Shown one piece after another: positions 8,792 to 17,637 of a DNA stretch of 48,727 nucleotides (position 1 is the stretch's first letter; each line of letters starts with the position of its first letter). The position numbers were made by a program, and so were the translations under genes. Where the stretch lies: NCBI GenBank assembly GCA_963801505.1, contig CAWDEY010000015.1, positions 1 to 48,727 on the forward strand, in the 5' to 3' direction. The stretch is from JAOUFP01 sp963801505 (GTDB taxonomy: Bacteria > Nitrospirota > Thermodesulfovibrionia > Thermodesulfovibrionales > UBA6898). Under the pieces are notes generated by a model that worked only from the letters and a program-made list of their open reading frames with translations, was not told where the DNA came from and ran no database searches.

Positions 8792-8987
8792 GGAGCTAAG
8801 TCCGGCATGAGGTTTTGTCAGATAGGCCATATTAGGAATAACAAACAATATAAAAGAAAAACTTAAACAACCAGGCATGCGCACGGAAAGGAGACAGCAA
8901 TCATGCGAAAACAAAACTAGATGTCTTCAGGACGTTTTCTTATTCTTTACAGAAAATATTAAAAACTATATACAGGAGGAAAAGGTC

Positions 8988-9389
8988 TTGAGTAATAGAA
9001 TCATGGTGGTAGATGATGATGAAATCTGCAGATTATATTTCAGAGATCTATTTGAAAGAGAAGGATATGAAGTAAATATCTGTCATGACGGAGTACAAGC
9101 AGTACAGTCTTTCAATATGAAAAGGCCGGATGCTGTATTGATGGATATCAGAATGCCAATACTAGACGGAAACGAAACATTAAAACAACTCAAAGCAATA
9201 GATTCAGACGTTCCAATTATTATGATGACCGCATACAGCTCATTGGAAGTTGCACTTGAATGCGGGCAATTAGGGGCCGAAAATATAATAAAAAAACCAG
9301 GGGATATTGAAAAGGTTGTAGAAGTAATAGAAAATGCAATAGAAAAAAGTAGAAATAAAGACATACAGAAACCGGCAAATGATGAGTAA
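8988..9389 (+). CDS. Single-domain response regulator
   Basis: 133 residues from a TTG start at 8988, chosen for the AGGAGG eight bases upstream. An in-frame ATG at 8877 would add 37 non-homologous residues. Receiver motifs are complete: acidic cluster VDDDE, phospho-acceptor Asp in MDIRMP, Thr in MMTAYSS and Lys in IKKP. There is no output domain, so it acts like Spo0F/CheY by protein contact. Codon use is AT-rich (AAA, ATA, TTA), unlike uvrA, suggesting import with the neighbouring gene and integrase relic. The cognate kinase is unknown. Confidence 0.85.
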   Translation: MSNRIMVVDDDEICRLYFRDLFEREGYEVNICHDGVQAVQSFNMKRPDAVLMDIRMPILDGNETLKQLKAIDSDVPIIMMTAYSSLEVALECGQLGAENIIKKPGDIEKVVEVIENAIEKSRNKDIQKPANDE

Positions 9390-9446
9390 ATAATACAGAA
9401 TATGAATACCTTAATTTGATTGAATATCTCTAAGGAGGGGACATGA

Positions 9447-9722
9447 ATGGATACAAATCAATTAGCAATAGAATTAAGCAGGACTTTCGCCTTCATGCTC
9501 GGTACTTATTTTTTAATATCCACACCCTTTACCTATATATTTTCCGTAACAGCACTGATGATACGAGATAAGGTAATATACTCCAGAAAAGGATACAACA
9601 GTAATGATTCCGAATATCAAATATTATACTGGGTTGCAACGTTAGTTTCCTACATAAGCATGGCAGTATTTTTCCTCGGAATATATTTCTTAGCCATGTC
9701 TTTCATGTGGCAGTCAAAATAA
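9447..9722 (+). CDS. Small two-TM membrane protein
   Basis: 91 residues, not recognised. Two hydrophobic segments (about 12-38 and 62-85) flank a polar loop (SRKGYNSNDSEYQ). A strong Shine-Dalgarno (AAGGAGG) precedes it. Same AT-rich codon use as the response regulator 57 bp upstream, so the two are probably co-transcribed. Confidence 0.6.
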   Translation: MDTNQLAIELSRTFAFMLGTYFLISTPFTYIFSVTALMIRDKVIYSRKGYNSNDSEYQILYWVATLVSYISMAVFFLGIYFLAMSFMWQSK

Positions 9723-9731
9723 AATAATAAA

Positions 9732-9910
9732 ATGTCAGTCCGAGTCAAAAATACAAAAGCAGGCAAACTATTTGTTGTTGATTGCTACGAAAACGGAAGA
9801 AAAGGATAAGGCACACACTTCGGCTATCCTCTTTTGTTACAACAAAAGAAGAGACCTTAAAATATGAAGAGGAATTTAAAGAACCAGCAAAAACAGTTAA
9901 AAAAATGTAG
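9732..9910 (+). pseudogene. Tyrosine recombinase N-terminal fragment, frameshifted
   Basis: From ATG 9732 the frame reads MSVRVKNTKAGKLFVVDCY then ENGRKG and a stop. Shifting one base at the A4 run continues as RIRHTLRLSSFVTTKEE to a stop at 9908. The pattern (short beta strands, then a basic stretch after GRK) resembles the arm-binding N-terminus of phage integrases. The catalytic domain is absent. It lies about 70 bp from the 3' end of tRNA-Lys, a usual integration site. Relic status is inferred; the match is by eye. Confidence 0.45.
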
Positions 9911-9932
9911 TCTTTTTGTAGTGATCAGAAGG

Positions 9933-9968
9933 GAAAAAAAGGACTCAGGAAAAAGCTCCTAAGTCCTT
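9933..9968 (-). terminator. Rho-independent terminator of the tRNA operon
   Basis: On the minus strand AAGGACTTAGG and CCTGAGTCCTT form a stem with one mismatch, followed by TTTTTTT. It lies just after the 3' end of tRNA-Lys. Confidence 0.8.
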
Positions 9969-9976
9969 GATTGTTA

Positions 9977-10052
<76 letters not shown>

Positions 10053-10077
10053 GTCTGATGACAGTTATTACTGAAAA

Positions 10078-10159
10078 GTGAACAGTGAATAGTAAACTAA
10101 AAAATATTTTCAGTCAAGTTAACCAACTACTCTTCACTAATTACGAATTACTCCGAATT
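10078..10159. repeat. Heptamer-period spacer DNA between tRNA-Lys and tRNA-Arg
   Basis: AGTGAAC, AGTGAAT, AGTAAAC at 10078-10098 and CTTCACT, AATTACG, AATTACT, CCGAATT at 10132-10159 keep a 7-base period. Confidence 0.55.
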
Positions 10160-10178
10160 TTGCCTGGCAAAATTTCAT

Positions 10179-10255
10179 TGGCGCGCCTGAGAGGACTTGA
10201 ACCTCCGGCCCTCAGCTTCGGAGGCTGATGCTCTATCCAGCTGAGCTACAGGCGC
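10179..10255 (-). tRNA. tRNA-Arg (CCG)
   Basis: 77 nt. Acceptor GCGCCTG/CAGGCGC, anticodon loop CTCCGAA, T-arm GGTTCAAGTCC, encoded CCA. Confidence 0.94.
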
Positions 10256-10339
10256 ATATAAAGTGATTAATGAAAGTGGACGGTGCCGGTAATAAAAACA
10301 ATTCTGACACTGACACTCAACACCAACAACTAAAATGCA

Positions 10340-10416
10340 TGGGGTGAGCGAGGGGACTCGAACCCCCAACAACTGGAACCACAATCCAGTGCTCTAACCA
10401 TTGAACTACGCTCACC
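10340..10416 (-). tRNA. tRNA-His (GUG)
   Basis: 77 nt with the extra 5' G (G-1) opposite C73 that marks tRNA-His. Anticodon loop TTGTGGT, T-arm GGTTCGAGTCC, encoded CCA. Confidence 0.94.
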
Positions 10417-10507
10417 ATATTAAAACTACTACTAGTTAAACAGAATTTGAGTTTTCAGTCAACAATACTTCCGTTGAACTCCGCACTTTTTCAGCATTCC
10501 ATATAAA

Positions 10508-10584
10508 TGGTGCGCCCGGCAGGATTCGAACCTGCGACCTACTGCTTAGAAGGCAGTTGCTCTATCCAGCTGAGCTACAGGCGC
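10508..10584 (-). tRNA. tRNA-Arg (UCU)
   Basis: 77 nt. Acceptor GCGCCTG/CGGGCGC, anticodon loop CTTCTAA, T-arm GGTTCGAATCC, encoded CCA. First gene of the minus-strand run. Its 5' half is almost the same as that of tRNA-Arg(CCG). Confidence 0.95.
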
Positions 10585-10695
10585 AAATTAAAAAGGCAAA
10601 AAAGCAAGAGTTAATTATAAGAGGTTGCCGGAATTTGTGTCAAGGACATTGACTGCAACGCATAATATTTGGTTTACTAACTGGTACACTGTTAT

Positions 10696-10771
10696 GGGGC
10701 TGTAGCTCAGTTGGGAGAGCACAACGTTCGCAACGTTGGGGTCGCCGGTTCGATCCCGGTCAGCTCCACCA
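10696..10771 (+). tRNA. tRNA-Ala (CGC)
   Basis: 76 nt on the plus strand, divergent from the other four. Acceptor GGGGCTG/CAGCTCC, anticodon stem CAACG/CGTTG with loop TTCGCAA, T-arm GGTTCGATCCC, encoded CCA. Confidence 0.94.
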
Positions 10772-10789
10772 TTTCCCCTGATTATCCTC

Positions 10790-10946
10790 GTCCAAAATTG
10801 ATATTTCACCACAGAGTCGCAGAGGGCGCGGAGAAGTGATTTTTTATCTGGCGGAGAGGGGTGCCAGATAAAAGGTCTCTTTCTTATCAAAACATAACTT
10901 CCTTTGCAGCCCTGTCCTCAGCGTTCTCTGCGCCTCTGCGGTGGAA
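10790..10946. repeat. Inverted-repeat intergenic element, copy 1
   Basis: Begins GTCCAAAATTGATATTTCACC, then CACAGAG/CGCAGAG words, and ends CTCTGCGCCTCTGCGGTGG, the inverse of its start. The middle has a hairpin (TTTTATCTGGC / GCCAGATAAAA) with a GGAGAGG loop. Copy 2 (11540-11730) has the same lead-in and a different but equally paired central hairpin. Confidence 0.75.
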
Positions 10947-10967
10947 CTGGCTTAATTTCAGTTATTG

Positions 10968-11477
10968 TTATTGCTTTTGCTCGGGGACATCAGGCGAATA
11001 TGGAAATTCTTTTGATGTGAAGGCCTGGAGGCTGAAAATAAAAAGGGAAACCAGCCCCCATGCAAGACCTACGACAACACCTGAGTCGATAATCCCCCGC
11101 CAGGGCTGGGCGAGGAAATGGACCAGGATAATGAGCACGATGATGCCGGAGGTCACGGAAAAAGAGGTGATCTTCCTCCTCCTGGAAGCATGGAAAAAAC
11201 CCATGCAGAAAAACGGGGCGAGCAGACTGTGCAGAAGACGGGGGTGATTTTTCAGGTAGAGCGCCCTGGCAGCTACTCTGGGCGAGAACCCTTTTTGAAA
11301 ACCACGGTAGCCCTCTGCGTAAGTCATAAAAAGGAGGATGAGAAAGAGCGACAGCCAGTGATACCAGGTGAAGGCATGGGAAAAGGCATCAATGGCCAAA
11401 GGAGTGAGGCGGTATACAGCACTGCCAAGCAGCAGTAAAACTCCTGTTAAACCCCATATAGCCCCGAATATTCCCAT
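10968..11477 (-). CDS. Conserved-type integral membrane protein
   Basis: 169 residues from ATG 11477 (a GTG four codons earlier is possible). About five hydrophobic segments. A basic cytoplasmic loop holds RGFQKGFSPRVAARA and an Arg-rich ASRRRK. No catalytic motif is recognised. It sits alone between two copies of the inverted-repeat element. Confidence 0.65.
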   Translation of the reverse strand: MGIFGAIWGLTGVLLLLGSAVYRLTPLAIDAFSHAFTWYHWLSLFLILLFMTYAEGYRGFQKGFSPRVAARALYLKNHPRLLHSLLAPFFCMGFFHASRRRKITSFSVTSGIIVLIILVHFLAQPWRGIIDSGVVVGLAWGLVSLFIFSLQAFTSKEFPYSPDVPEQKQ

Positions 11478-11539
11478 GCAATATTTCACCTTTCCTTTCC
11501 ATTATAGCAAACGATGTGATAATGAGTGGAGTCATTCTT

Positions 11540-11730
11540 GTCCAAAATGGAAATTCCACCGTAGAGTCGCAGAGAGCGCAGAGGTTAAAGTTGGTTTTGT
11601 TTTCCGTTGAGAGGCCGGAAAACAAAAAGGTCCTGCACAAAGCTAGGCAATAGCAGCCTTTATGCATTTCTGGCTTTCAGCAGAAATGTTTAATTACACT
11701 TCTCTGTGACCTCTGCGCCTCTGCGGTGAA
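11540..11730. repeat. Inverted-repeat intergenic element, copy 2
   Basis: Starts GTCCAAAATGGAAATTCCACC, CGCAGAG/CGCAGAGG words, ends CTCTGTGACCTCTGCGCCTC then TGCGGTG. Central hairpin GTTTTCCG / CGGAAAAC with a TTGAGAGG loop, then GGTC as in copy 1. Fills the 370-bp gap before dnaE; nothing else is seen there. Confidence 0.75.
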
Positions 11731-11846
11731 CCTGGGTTTGTAATAGGCGCATAGAGATCCGGAAGCCTAATGAAATCAACCCGTTGAGAAAAAAGGGAAA
11801 AAAGCGCTTCATTGACTTGAAAATCCCCATAAGTTAATATTTCTGT

Positions 11847-14800
11847 ATGCATTCACACGCGGATTATGTGTCCCTCCATCTGCATACGGAATACAGTCTC
11901 CTGGACGGTGCGATCAGAATAAAAGAACTGGTGGAACGGGCAAAACATTTTAAAATGCCTGCTATCACCATGACCGACCACGGCTGTCTTTTTGGCGCAG
12001 TTGATTTTTATAAGCAGGCAACGAAGGCAGGCCTCAAGCCTGTTATCGGCTGTGAGCTGTATGTTGCGCCTGGAAGCCGTCTTGACAGGGGCGCTTCGGA
12101 AAATCAGGAGACTTCTTTCCATCTTGTACTGCTTGCGCGTGACAATGCAGGGTACAAAAACCTTGTCACGCTGGTCACAAAGGCCTACCTTGAGGGTTTT
12201 TATTACAAGCCGAGGGTGGATATGGACCTCCTTGAACAATATAGCGGCGGTCTGATAGCGCTTTCGGCGTGTCTGAAGGGGGAAATCCCTTATTGCCTTC
12301 AGCGGGGTCTCAACGACCGTGCCAGGGAGAGGGCGCTCCAGTACAAGCACATATTCGGACCTGAGAATTTTTATCTGGAGATCCAGGCAAATGGTCTGCC
12401 TGAACAGGCAGCAGTGAACAAACAACTGATAGAGCTTGGAACTGAGCTCCACATAGGCCTGGTTGCAACCAATGACTGCCATTACCTTAAAAAAGAAGAC
12501 GCCAAGGCCCATGAGGTCCTCCTTTGCATCCAGACCGGAAAGACACTCAAGGACGCAAACAGGATGAGGTTCAGCTCTAATGAGTTCTACCTGAAGTCAC
12601 CTGAGGAGATGAAGGAGGAGTTCAAAGACATACCTGAGGCAATTGCCAATACTATAGTCATCGCCGAACGCTGTAATGTCGATTTCAAGCTGGGTGATTT
12701 CCTTCTCCCCCGGTATCAGGCCAGCGACGGGGAAGACCCCTACGCGATGCTTTTGAGGCTGGCCAATGAAGGGCTGCTTATAAAACACGGACCTGATGTG
12801 CCTGCGGAGTATACAGAGAGATTAAAGACCGAACTTGAAGTGATAAAAAAGATGGGGTATGCCTCCTATTTTCTTATTGTCTGGGATTTTATCAGCTATG
12901 CAAGAAGCAAAAACATCCCGGTAGGACCCGGCAGGGGGTCTGCGGCTGGGAGCCTGGTCTCTTACTGCCTGGATATTACAGAGATCGATCCGATTAAATA
13001 TACCCTGCTCTTTGAACGCTTTTTGAACCCGGAAAGAATAAGCATGCCTGATATCGATGTTGATTTTTGCCAGGACCGAAGAGGAGAAGTTATAACCTAT
13101 GTCTCCGAGAAATACGGCAAAGACCATGTCGCGCAGATAATCACCTTCGGCACCATGGCTGCCAAGGCCGCGATCAGGGATGTCGGCCGCGCTATGGACA
13201 TGGCCTATGCAGAGGTCGACAGGATAGCAAAGCTGGTCCCTAATACGCCCAAGATAACCATTGAATCAGCCATGAAGCAGGAGCCCCAGCTTAAGGATTT
13301 ATACGACACAAATGACGAGGTGAGGGGACTGCTGGATATAGCGATGAGACTCGAAGGATTAAACAGGCATGCCTCCACGCATGCGGCAGGAGTTGTTATC
13401 TCGCCGGTGCCTCTGACAGAATATACCCCGCTTTACAAAAGTCCTTCAGATGAAAGCATCATGACCCAGTTTGACATGGGTTCTATCGAGGGCATAGGGC
13501 TTCTCAAATTTGACTTCCTCGGGCTTAAGACCCTGACAGTCATACAAAACACGCTTAACTATATCAAACAGGGCGGCACAGAGGTCTCTCTCAAAGACAT
13601 CCCGCTTGACGATGAAAAGACCTATGAACTCCTCAGCTCAGGCCAGACAACAGGCATATTCCAGCTTGAAAGCGCGGGCATGAAGGATATCCTGGTAAAG
13701 ATGACGCCCAACAGGATAGAGGACCTGATCGCGCTTGTGGCCCTTTACAGGCCAGGCCCTATCGGCAGCGGTATGATCGATGATTTTATTAAAAGGAAAA
13801 AGGGAAAAATACCTGTAAAGTATGATCTCCCTCAATTAAAGGAAATACTCGATGAGACCTATGGCGTTATCCTCTATCAGGAGCAGGTCATGAGGATAGC
13901 CAACAAGCTCGCCAATTTTTCTCTGGGTCAGGCCGATATACTCAGGAAGGCGATGGGAAAGAAGAACATCGAGGTAATGGGAAAGCAGAAAGAGCATTTT
14001 GTAAACGGGGCCGTGGAAAACGGCATCAATGAGAAAAAGGCCTCGAAGATATTCGACCTCCTGGCAAACTTCGCTGAATACGGCTTCAATAAATCCCATT
14101 CCGCTGCCTATGCCTTTGTATCATACCAGACAGCATACCTCAAGGCGCATTTCCCTGTGGAATTTATGGCCGCGACACTGAGCATGGATATCCATGATAC
14201 GGACAAAATTGTGAAGTCCATTAATGAATGCAGGCAGATGAAGATAGATATCCTCCCTCCGGACATAAACCTCTCGGGAAGCGAGTTTCGGGTTGTGGGT
14301 AATTCCATAAGGTTCGGCCTTTCCGCTGTCAAGGGTGTGGGAGCTGCTGCCATAGAATCGATCGTGCAGGCCAGAGATGAAGGCGGGCCGTTTACCTCCA
14401 TTGCTGATTTTACTGGACGGGTAGATACCCGGAAGGTCAACAAAAAAGTGCTGGAGAGTCTTGTAAAGGCAGGAGCGTATGATTCTCTGGGTATCAACAG
14501 GGCTGCCGCGATGGATTCCGTAACTGCTGTTTTGAACGGCTCAGGCAGCAGAAATCCGGGACAGCAGAGCATATTCGGCGATGAAATGTTTGATCCTGAA
14601 CCTGTTGTTGAAGAATGGGATGAGGCTGAATTGCTCAGAAATGAGAAGGAATCACTTGGATTTTACATAACAGGCCATCCTCTTGCAAAATATGATACGC
14701 TGCTGACAAAGCTCAAGGCCAGAAAGACCACTGAGCTTGAAAGTGTCCCTGACCGTTCTGATATTATTATCGGCGGCATACTAAGGAGCATCAAAAAGAA

Positions 14801-15248
14801 GAATGTAAAGTCCACAGGAGATCTGATGGCCTATCTGACCCTGGAGGATGTTGAAGGGAGCGTAGAGGTGATAGTATTTCCTGAGTTGTACAAAAACAGC
14901 GTTCAGGTTTTGAAAAAGGACATGCTTCTTTTGGTAAAAGGCAATATTGATAAGGACGAAAAAGGTCTCAGGGTAAGGGCAAGGGAAGTCTCGGACCTCG
15001 AAGGAGCCGGCAATATCAGCCTTAAGCGGATGGAGATCCGCATTGATGATACCCTGGGCAGCAGCGAAAACCTCAGGGGCATAAGGGACCTTGTGACTCA
15101 ATACCCGGGAGACTGCCAGCTTTTCCTGAAGATAAGACAGGGGCAATCCCAGACCTTGATAGCAACAGGCATTAATATAAAACCTGATAATATCCTGTTA
15201 AACAGACTGGAGGATATGGTCGGCAGGGGGACGGTGACTTTTTCATGA
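11847..15248 (+). CDS. dnaE: DNA polymerase III subunit alpha
   Basis: 1133 residues. The N-terminal PHP domain has SLHLHTEYSLLDGA and TMTDHGCLFG metal-site motifs. The palm has GPGRGSAAGSLVSYCL followed by PDIDVDFC with catalytic Asp402 and Asp404. Later come GIFQLESAGM and FNKSHSAAYAFVSYQTAYLK. The C-terminus holds a helix-hairpin-helix region (FGLSAVKGVG) and an OB fold (GGILRSIKKK, SVEVIVFPELY). Length and order are those of the replicative DnaE1 polymerase. The stop overlaps the accA start (ATGA). Confidence 0.97.
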   Translation: MHSHADYVSLHLHTEYSLLDGAIRIKELVERAKHFKMPAITMTDHGCLFGAVDFYKQATKAGLKPVIGCELYVAPGSRLDRGASENQETSFHLVLLARDNAGYKNLVTLVTKAYLEGFYYKPRVDMDLLEQYSGGLIALSACLKGEIPYCLQRGLNDRARERALQYKHIFGPENFYLEIQANGLPEQAAVNKQLIELGTELHIGLVATNDCHYLKKEDAKAHEVLLCIQTGKTLKDANRMRFSSNEFYLKSPEEMKEEFKDIPEAIANTIVIAERCNVDFKLGDFLLPRYQASDGEDPYAMLLRLANEGLLIKHGPDVPAEYTERLKTELEVIKKMGYASYFLIVWDFISYARSKNIPVGPGRGSAAGSLVSYCLDITEIDPIKYTLLFERFLNPERISMPDIDVDFCQDRRGEVITYVSEKYGKDHVAQIITFGTMAAKAAIRDVGRAMDMAYAEVDRIAKLVPNTPKITIESAMKQEPQLKDLYDTNDEVRGLLDIAMRLEGLNRHASTHAAGVVISPVPLTEYTPLYKSPSDESIMTQFDMGSIEGIGLLKFDFLGLKTLTVIQNTLNYIKQGGTEVSLKDIPLDDEKTYELLSSGQTTGIFQLESAGMKDILVKMTPNRIEDLIALVALYRPGPIGSGMIDDFIKRKKGKIPVKYDLPQLKEILDETYGVILYQEQVMRIANKLANFSLGQADILRKAMGKKNIEVMGKQKEHFVNGAVENGINEKKASKIFDLLANFAEYGFNKSHSAAYAFVSYQTAYLKAHFPVEFMAATLSMDIHDTDKIVKSINECRQMKIDILPPDINLSGSEFRVVGNSIRFGLSAVKGVGAAAIESIVQARDEGGPFTSIADFTGRVDTRKVNKKVLESLVKAGAYDSLGINRAAAMDSVTAVLNGSGSRNPGQQSIFGDEMFDPEPVVEEWDEAELLRNEKESLGFYITGHPLAKYDTLLTKLKARKTTELESVPDRSDIIIGGILRSIKKKNVKSTGDLMAYLTLEDVEGSVEVIVFPELYKNSVQVLKKDMLLLVKGNIDKDEKGLRVRAREVSDLEGAGNISLKRMEIRIDDTLGSSENLRGIRDLVTQYPGDCQLFLKIRQGQSQTLIATGINIKPDNILLNRLEDMVGRGTVTFS

Positions 15249-16225
15249 TAAAGTATTATCTGGAGTTTGAAAAACCCATAGAGGAACTGGAATTAAAGAT
15301 CGAAGAGATGAAAAGGATCTCAGATGGCAAGGACGTAAATTTATCCGGAGAGATCAAGAAACTCGAAAAAAAGGTGAAAGACCTGCGGACGGACATATTT
15401 TCAAAGCTCACACCATGGCAGAAAACACTTCTGGCCAGACATCCTGACAGACCCTACACCCTTGACTATATAAACCTTATAACAGAGGAATTTCTGGAAC
15501 TCCATGGAGACAGGAGGTTTGCTGACGATAAGGCGATTATCGGAGGCCTTGCAAGGATAAAGGGCACTCCTGTTGTTATCATTGGCCACCAAAAGGGCCG
15601 GGGTACGAAGGAGAGGATATGGCGCAATTTCGGGCAGCCCCATCCTGAAGGCTACCGCAAGGCCTTAAGGCTCATGCAAATGGCTGAAAAGTTCAAAAGA
15701 CCTGTCCTTAATCTTATCGACACGCCCGGGGCATATCCTGGCATAGGCGCTGAGGAACGCGGTCAGGGTGAGGCCATTGCCACCAATCTCATGCATATGT
15801 CAAGACTGAGGGTCCCGATCGTTTCTGTTGTTATCGGCGAAGGGGGCAGCGGCGGCGCCCTTGCGCTGAGCGTTGCCGACAGGCTTTATATGCTGGAACA
15901 CTCGGTATATTCCGTAATATCACCCGAAGGCTGCGCAGCTATACTTTGGAGGAAAGGCGGCGGGGAATTGAATGCCGAAGATTTCTCACGTGCCTCTGAA
16001 GCACTGAAAATGACTGCGCAGGACCTTCTGAGATTTAAGATAATAGATGATATTATCCCTGAACCCTCAGGAGGGGCCCATATGGATATTGAGCAGGCCG
16101 CGCGGAATATTTCCGACAAGGTCATGGAGGCAATCGAGGAACTGAAGGCCAAAACTCCCGGGAAGCTTGTTGAAGAGCGCTATAAACGCCTTAAGAAAAT
16201 AGGAAGCTTTGTCGGAGAGGCATGA
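15245..16225 (+). CDS. accA: Acetyl-CoA carboxylase carboxyltransferase subunit alpha
   Basis: 326 residues. An N-terminal coiled-coil region (KKLEKKVKDLRTDIF) is followed by the crotonase-like carboxyltransferase fold: HGDRRFADD, GHQKGRGTKERI, NFGQPHPEGYRKALRLM, DTPGAYPGI, GEGGSGGALAL and SPEGCAAILW. With AccD it moves the carboxyl from biotin to acetyl-CoA for fatty acid synthesis. Translationally coupled to dnaE through ATGA; the dnaE-accA order is widespread. Confidence 0.97.
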   Translation: MIKYYLEFEKPIEELELKIEEMKRISDGKDVNLSGEIKKLEKKVKDLRTDIFSKLTPWQKTLLARHPDRPYTLDYINLITEEFLELHGDRRFADDKAIIGGLARIKGTPVVIIGHQKGRGTKERIWRNFGQPHPEGYRKALRLMQMAEKFKRPVLNLIDTPGAYPGIGAEERGQGEAIATNLMHMSRLRVPIVSVVIGEGGSGGALALSVADRLYMLEHSVYSVISPEGCAAILWRKGGGELNAEDFSRASEALKMTAQDLLRFKIIDDIIPEPSGGAHMDIEQAARNISDKVMEAIEELKAKTPGKLVEERYKRLKKIGSFVGEA

Positions 16226-16274
16226 TTTTTTTATCAGGCCAATATAACCCTTTGGACCTAAAAACGGCAGGTCA

Positions 16275-16406
16275 TTCACCACGGAGGCACAGAGACGCTG
16301 AGAAAAGGCGGGTTTGAGGCAAATAGGGGACTGACCAATTTGGTTGCTCCTGTCCTGCCCGTAACTCCTTTGATTTTACTCTGTGATCTCTGCGTCTCTG
16401 TGGATT
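16275..16406. repeat. Inverted-repeat intergenic element, copy 3
   Basis: TTCACCACGGAGGCACAGAG at the left and CTCTGTGATCTCTGCGTCTC then TGTGG at the right are inverse partners. It occupies the 430-bp gap after accA; the remaining part of the gap shows no gene. Confidence 0.7.
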
Positions 16407-16655
16407 CTGCTTTTTTCAGGTTGAATTAAGCATAGTCTGTTTTGCCATTTGTTCGTCATTCCCGCCAGGGTGCAAATCTTTTTTTTGCACCGCTGATTGC
16501 CTGTGCGCTCAGACTCACCCGGATTGACTTCAGGCTGTATTTTTATCTCCGGCATTTCCGATATTTGCGCTGCCGATTATCCAGGCAGCTAATGTCCTTG
16601 CTGAAAAGACACCTGATAGTGCAAAATATCTCTTATTTCTAATTAAGGAGAAACA

Positions 16656-17567
16656 GTGGCAGTAAGGGTTGGAGTAATCGGTGTAGGGTATCTGGGGCAG
16701 CATCACGCAAGGATATTTTCCGGGCTTGAGGGTGTTGAACTCGTGGGCGTTGCTGATACAGAAAGTAAAAAGGCAGGCGAGATAGCAGAGAAGTACGGTT
16801 GCGGGTATTTTGCTGAATATGCCGGCCTTGCCGATGTATGTGATGCCCTTAGCATAGTAACACCAACTACCACGCACCATGCCATTGCCATGGATTGCCT
16901 GAATGCAGGCAAAGACCTTTTTATCGAAAAACCGATAACAGAATCTCTGGAGGACGCAAAGGACATTATTGAAGCTGCCGGGAAAAACAGGCTTATTCTC
17001 CAGGTCGGACATCTCGAAAGGTACAACCCTGCCATTATTGCTGCTTTAGAGATGATAAAGGCCCCGAAATTTATCGAGGCAGAGCGCCTTTCACCTTTTC
17101 TTGGCAGGGGCATTGATGTGGATGTGACCGTTGACCTGATGATCCATGATATTGATATCGTCTTGAGCATGGTCCGTTCAAAGCTGAAGGAGATAAGGGC
17201 CACAGGTGACAGTGTTATGACAGGCAAGATCGATGTTGCCAAGGCATGGCTTGAGTTTGAAAACGGGTGCAAGGCCCTGCTAACCGCAAGCAGGCTTGCA
17301 ACTGAGAAGACGCGTAGGCTGAGGGTCCACCAGGAGGATTCCTATATTTCCGTAGATTATCAGAGTCAGGAGGTCAGGCGTTATTTTAAACGGGGGGCCG
17401 ACATTTCCTTTGATGTAGTAAAGCCTGAAAATAAAGAGCCGCTCAAAGAGGAGTTGAGAGATTTTATCTCCTGCGTTGAAAGCAGAACGAAGCCGATGGT
17501 CTCCGGCAAAGAAGCTATGGAGGCCCTGGAGATAGTCCTTAAAATAAATGAAATGCTTAAGGCATAG
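16656..17567 (+). CDS. gnnA: Gfo/Idh/MocA oxidoreductase, likely UDP-GlcNAc 3-dehydrogenase (GnnA-like)
   Basis: 303 residues from a GTG with AAGGAG six bases upstream. The Rossmann start is GVIGVGYLGQHHAR, and EKPITESLEDA carries the conserved Glu-Lys-Pro. VGHLERYNPA and DLMIHDIDIVLSM hold the usual catalytic His/Asp region of the family. The next gene is a sugar aminotransferase and then lpxB and waaA. This context suggests the GnnA/GnnB pathway, known from Acidithiobacillus and Leptospira, that turns UDP-GlcNAc into its 3-amino derivative for amide-linked lipid A. The exact substrate is inferred from context only. Confidence 0.8.
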   Translation: MAVRVGVIGVGYLGQHHARIFSGLEGVELVGVADTESKKAGEIAEKYGCGYFAEYAGLADVCDALSIVTPTTTHHAIAMDCLNAGKDLFIEKPITESLEDAKDIIEAAGKNRLILQVGHLERYNPAIIAALEMIKAPKFIEAERLSPFLGRGIDVDVTVDLMIHDIDIVLSMVRSKLKEIRATGDSVMTGKIDVAKAWLEFENGCKALLTASRLATEKTRRLRVHQEDSYISVDYQSQEVRRYFKRGADISFDVVKPENKEPLKEELRDFISCVESRTKPMVSGKEAMEALEIVLKINEMLKA

Positions 17568-17637
17568 AGTTTGCCATGTTAGCAAAGCCACTGATGCGAT
17601 TGTTTCACAAAATATATAGCAACGGAGATTCCCTGAA

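Noticed and set aside
10175..10384. Minus-strand ORF across the tRNA genes
   Set aside because: It covers tRNA-Arg and part of tRNA-His; PVAQLDRASASEAEGRRFKS is the usual tRNA shadow.
10615..10890. Minus-strand ORF reading GADRDRTGDPNVANVVLSQL
   Set aside because: It is the reverse translation of the tRNA-Ala gene at 10696-10771, a known false protein pattern.
10790..11730. Insertion sequence or transposon for the CACAGAG elements
   Set aside because: No transposase frame inside, ends are imperfect and no target duplication is visible; kept as a repeat element only.
11992..12255. Plus-strand ORF inside dnaE
   Set aside because: Alternate frame of a fully supported DnaE reading frame.
16442..16642. 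66-codon ORF before gnnA
   Set aside because: Arg/Leu-rich, no ribosome site, contains a TCATTCCCGCC intergenic repeat word; most likely non-coding.
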